The notes below the pieces were generated by a model, which saw only the letters and a program-made list of their open reading frames with translations, did no database searches and was not told the origin of the DNA. From Candidatus Thorarchaeota archaeon (lineage in GTDB: Archaea; Asgardarchaeota; Thorarchaeia; Thorarchaeales; Thorarchaeaceae), in NCBI GenBank assembly GCA_016839445.1, contig JAEOUG010000140.1, forward strand, positions 1-35,512: a stretch of DNA of 35,512 bases, written 5' to 3'. Shown in pieces: positions 33,658-35,512 of this stretch (its first letter is position 1; every line of letters begins with the position of its first letter). The translations under genes and the position numbers were made by a program.

Positions 33658-33669
33658 GACTTAATAACC
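33658..33669 (+). promoter_or_regulatory. TATA-like box for the SDR gene
   Basis: GACTTAATAACC predicts a start near 33689, supporting the ATG at 33700 over the TTG at 33691. Confidence 0.5.
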
Positions 33670-33699
33670 GGTTCCACCCAAACACCACACTTGGTTAGA

Positions 33700-34467
33700 A
33701 TGACAAAACACAATCTCAAAGGCAAGTCGGTAATCATTACTGGTGCCTCTGCAGGTCTAGGAGAGCAGTTTGCTCACGCGTTTTCTGAATCTGGAGCTGA
33801 CGTTGTACTCGCTGCTCGCAGAGAAGATCTGCTCAAGAGAGTTGCAGAGTCTGTTTCAGACAAGTATGGCAACAAAGCCATTCCAGTCAAAGTAGACGTA
33901 AGATCTGAGAAGGACATCATAGGACTAGTGGACAAGACTGTGAAGGAATTCGGGACAGTGGATGTCCTCGTGAACAACGCAGGAATGTACATAGTGAAAC
34001 CTCTTGTTGAGCAGACGCTCGACGATTGGAACGAGGTCATGGATGTCAACCTGACTTCGGCATTCCTGGCCTCCAGAGAGGTGGCGAAGACTATGATTCC
34101 GAATAAGTGCGGCTGCATCATCAACATCTCATCAACCTTCGGCTTGGGTGCAACCGAGTTTACGGAGGTGAGCTACTATGCCTCCAAGGGAGGAATGGTG
34201 GCCCTCACCAAGGCGTTGGCTGTGGAACTTGGCAAGCACAACATCAGAGTCAATGCAATAGCCCCAGGTTTCTTCCCTACCAGCATGTCCGCCGGAGCTT
34301 TTGATGACGAGTACATTCGAGAACGAGTGATCAGACCGCGAACTGCTCTGCCCATGTTTGCAGAGAATGAGTACATCCGGGGTGCAGCTGTCTTCCTTGC
34401 TAGCGACGATGCCAAGTACATCACCGGTCATACTCTGGCCGTTGATGGAGGCTGGCTTGCCTTCTAG
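33700..34467 (+). CDS. Short-chain dehydrogenase/reductase (SDR, classical)
   Basis: 255-residue NAD(P)-dependent oxidoreductase. Cofactor motif TGASAGLG (residues 14-21), NNAG (92-95), catalytic Ser145, Tyr159 and Lys163 (YYASK), and C-terminal GHTLAVDGGW are all present. The AARRED end of beta-2 (39-43) with an Arg suggests NADP(H). The closest patterns are gluconate 5-dehydrogenase and 3-oxoacyl-ACP reductase types, but the substrate cannot be told. ATG at 33700 is used with an about 11-nt leader. It converges with the five-fold repeat membrane protein gene. Confidence 0.9.
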   Translation: MTKHNLKGKSVIITGASAGLGEQFAHAFSESGADVVLAARREDLLKRVAESVSDKYGNKAIPVKVDVRSEKDIIGLVDKTVKEFGTVDVLVNNAGMYIVKPLVEQTLDDWNEVMDVNLTSAFLASREVAKTMIPNKCGCIINISSTFGLGATEFTEVSYYASKGGMVALTKALAVELGKHNIRVNAIAPGFFPTSMSAGAFDDEYIRERVIRPRTALPMFAENEYIRGAAVFLASDDAKYITGHTLAVDGGWLAF

Positions 34468-34470
34468 AAG

Positions 34471-34506
34471 AAAAAACGAGAGGATGGCAGGTCACTCCCT
34501 GCCATC
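34471..34506 (-). terminator. Intrinsic-like terminator for the repeat membrane protein
   Basis: A 9-bp perfect hairpin (GATGGCAGG at 34483-34491, CCTGCCATC at 34498-34506, 6-nt loop) is followed on the minus strand by CTCG and TTTTTT (34471-34476). It lies 20 nt beyond the stop of the minus-strand gene. For the convergent SDR the same hairpin has no U-run. Confidence 0.65.
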
Positions 34507-34526
34507 ACTATTTCGTGTGGAGAATC

Positions 34527-35471
34527 TCAATCGTGCCAGTCTAGTGCCTCGAAGTCGCGATACTTCTTCCATTGGAATGCGACACCGATTCCTCCTGCGA
34601 CAAGCAGCGACACGAGGAAGACCGCGAAGTTCTGATATGGATCGAAATACTCGGCGAAGAACCAGAACCAAGCAGTTAGGCTCAGAACCCATGCGAATCC
34701 GATTCCGATTCCTCTCCAGCTCTCGGGGCCCTCGCCCCGCTTGCGTGCCCAAGGCAACCACATAGCTAGTAAGAGAGCAAATCCAATAGCCACACTCAAG
34801 AGAACGACAGCAGTGTTTCGTTCACCAGTGAAGCCGCCTGCGAAGAACCACATCCAGATTATGATGAATATCAGCCAGCCGGCAAACACGGTGAGGCTTG
34901 CCTGAGGGCGACGACCCAACTCCACCCCTGCATCAATCGTCATCTTGCTTCGCCAAGGTGAAACGACGATGACAATCATGATGAGGAAGGACAGCAGGAA
35001 TACGGACACGTTCTGGTAGATAGAGAATTCCTCCATCTGGAAGGGAGCCCAGTATATCAGGAACATGAGCCACAGAATGCCACCCATGGCGCTTACCTTA
35101 GAACCTGCCCCTTCTCCAGCAGAAGGAACCCAGAGGAGCACATTGAGCGCACCAACCAGGAGCAGAGAATCCAGCACAACTGCAATGCTCTCAAAGATAC
35201 CCAAGGGTCTCCCTAAGAACGCCACACCAACAGGCCCCGATAGGAACAGGAACCAAAGAATGGCGAAAACAATCCATGCGATTCCTCCAACCGCACTGGC
35301 CTTTGCCCTCCATCCGCCCTCATAAGAGGGAATCCAGATGACCGCATTCATCGCTCCGACAACTAGGAAGCTAACGAATACTATAGCAATATTCGAAAAG
35401 AGGTCGTATAGACTGGCAAAGAAGAACAGCCAGACTATGACAAAGCCCATCCAGCCAATGAAACTTATCAT
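34527..35471 (-). CDS. Five-fold repeat membrane protein, possibly incomplete at its N-terminus
   Basis: At least 314 residues of unknown function. It is built from five copies of a roughly 60-residue two-helix unit, starting near residues 5, 62, 130, 196 and 256. Each unit has a G-x(1-2)-W-hydrophobic helix ending in W-x-x-F and then a second hydrophobic helix, usually with the pattern N/S-x-A/S-V-x-L-S. This predicts about ten TM segments. Between units lie short, charged loops. The ATG at 35471 has no clear ribosome-binding site, and the frame stays open to the window edge with an Arg-rich stretch (GRRRRRGGKEYSS), so the real start may be outside. A strong hairpin/U-run lies after its stop. 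Confidence 0.7.
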   Translation of the reverse strand: MISFIGWMGFVIVWLFFFASLYDLFSNIAIVFVSFLVVGAMNAVIWIPSYEGGWRAKASAVGGIAWIVFAILWFLFLSGPVGVAFLGRPLGIFESIAVVLDSLLLVGALNVLLWVPSAGEGAGSKVSAMGGILWLMFLIYWAPFQMEEFSIYQNVSVFLLSFLIMIVIVVSPWRSKMTIDAGVELGRRPQASLTVFAGWLIFIIIWMWFFAGGFTGERNTAVVLLSVAIGFALLLAMWLPWARKRGEGPESWRGIGIGFAWVLSLTAWFWFFAEYFDPYQNFAVFLVSLLVAGGIGVAFQWKKYRDFEALDWHD

Positions 35472-35512
35472 TGAGCTGTACTCTTTGCCGCCCCGTCTTC
35501 TCCGTCGGCCTC

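Noticed and set aside
1..35512. tRNA/rRNA genes, CRISPR arrays, insertion sequences, attachment sites
   Set aside because: No regularly spaced repeats, no transposase or integrase reading frame, and no cloverleaf-like sequence noticed by eye in the spacers. A dedicated tRNA scan could not be run.

Overview
The window looks like a chromosomal segment of an archaeon. The threonyl-tRNA synthetase is the archaeal type with an N-terminal deacylase-like editing domain. Many genes have AT-rich TATA-like boxes 22-35 nt before a start codon, with very short or no 5' leaders. The secreted proteins end in a C-terminal membrane anchor. The gene content (PPDK, M29 peptidases, Kelch and FN3-like surface proteins, many small membrane and zinc-ribbon proteins) and base composition near 50% GC fit an Asgard archaeon, perhaps Thorarchaeota-like; that lineage call is inference. 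I see no tRNA, rRNA, CRISPR array, insertion sequence or phage gene.

Layout. 1-6.3 kb: pyruvate phosphate dikinase, a small membrane protein, an SRPBCC protein, a Kelch surface protein and NAD-dependent L-threonine dehydrogenase. 6.4-10.8 kb: a membrane-fused alpha/beta hydrolase, then on the minus strand threonine ammonia-lyase followed by a membrane-anchored FAM173-like methyltransferase, then an iron-sulfur flavoprotein. 10.8-15.6 kb (minus): a lysine 6-dehydrogenase-like enzyme that appears to start with CTG, a possible 55-residue ORF, a secreted FN3-like protein and ThrRS. 15.7-20.1 kb: a methyltransferase, a DsrE-like protein and a very large GNAT/beta-sandwich fusion. 20.3-26.8 kb: a degenerate membrane histidine kinase, a molybdopterin oxidoreductase with a ferredoxin-like insert, a 2-TM protein and an ArsB/NhaD-type transporter. 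26.9-28.2 kb: a membrane methyltransferase divergent from a TetR regulator, with a perfect 18-bp palindrome between them. 28.3-35.5 kb: a zinc-ribbon membrane protein, tandem M29 aminopeptidases, a zinc-ribbon protein, two HTH proteins (one with a methyltransferase-like tail), a TauE/SafE transporter, an SDR, and a five-fold repeat membrane protein that may run off the right edge.

How the genes fit together. The metabolic genes point to amino-acid and peptide use: M29 peptidases release amino acids, TDH and threonine ammonia-lyase open two routes of threonine breakdown, and a LysDH-like enzyme oxidises lysine. PPDK links pyruvate and PEP, and the ISF and molybdoenzyme add redox capacity. Most genes seem to be transcribed singly or in pairs. 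In many cases the TATA box position rules out a longer upstream start, and I have shortened those genes accordingly. The most novel items are the GNAT fusion, the ferredoxin-inserted molybdoenzyme, the CTG-start dehydrogenase, the five-fold repeat membrane protein and the TetR operator arrangement.
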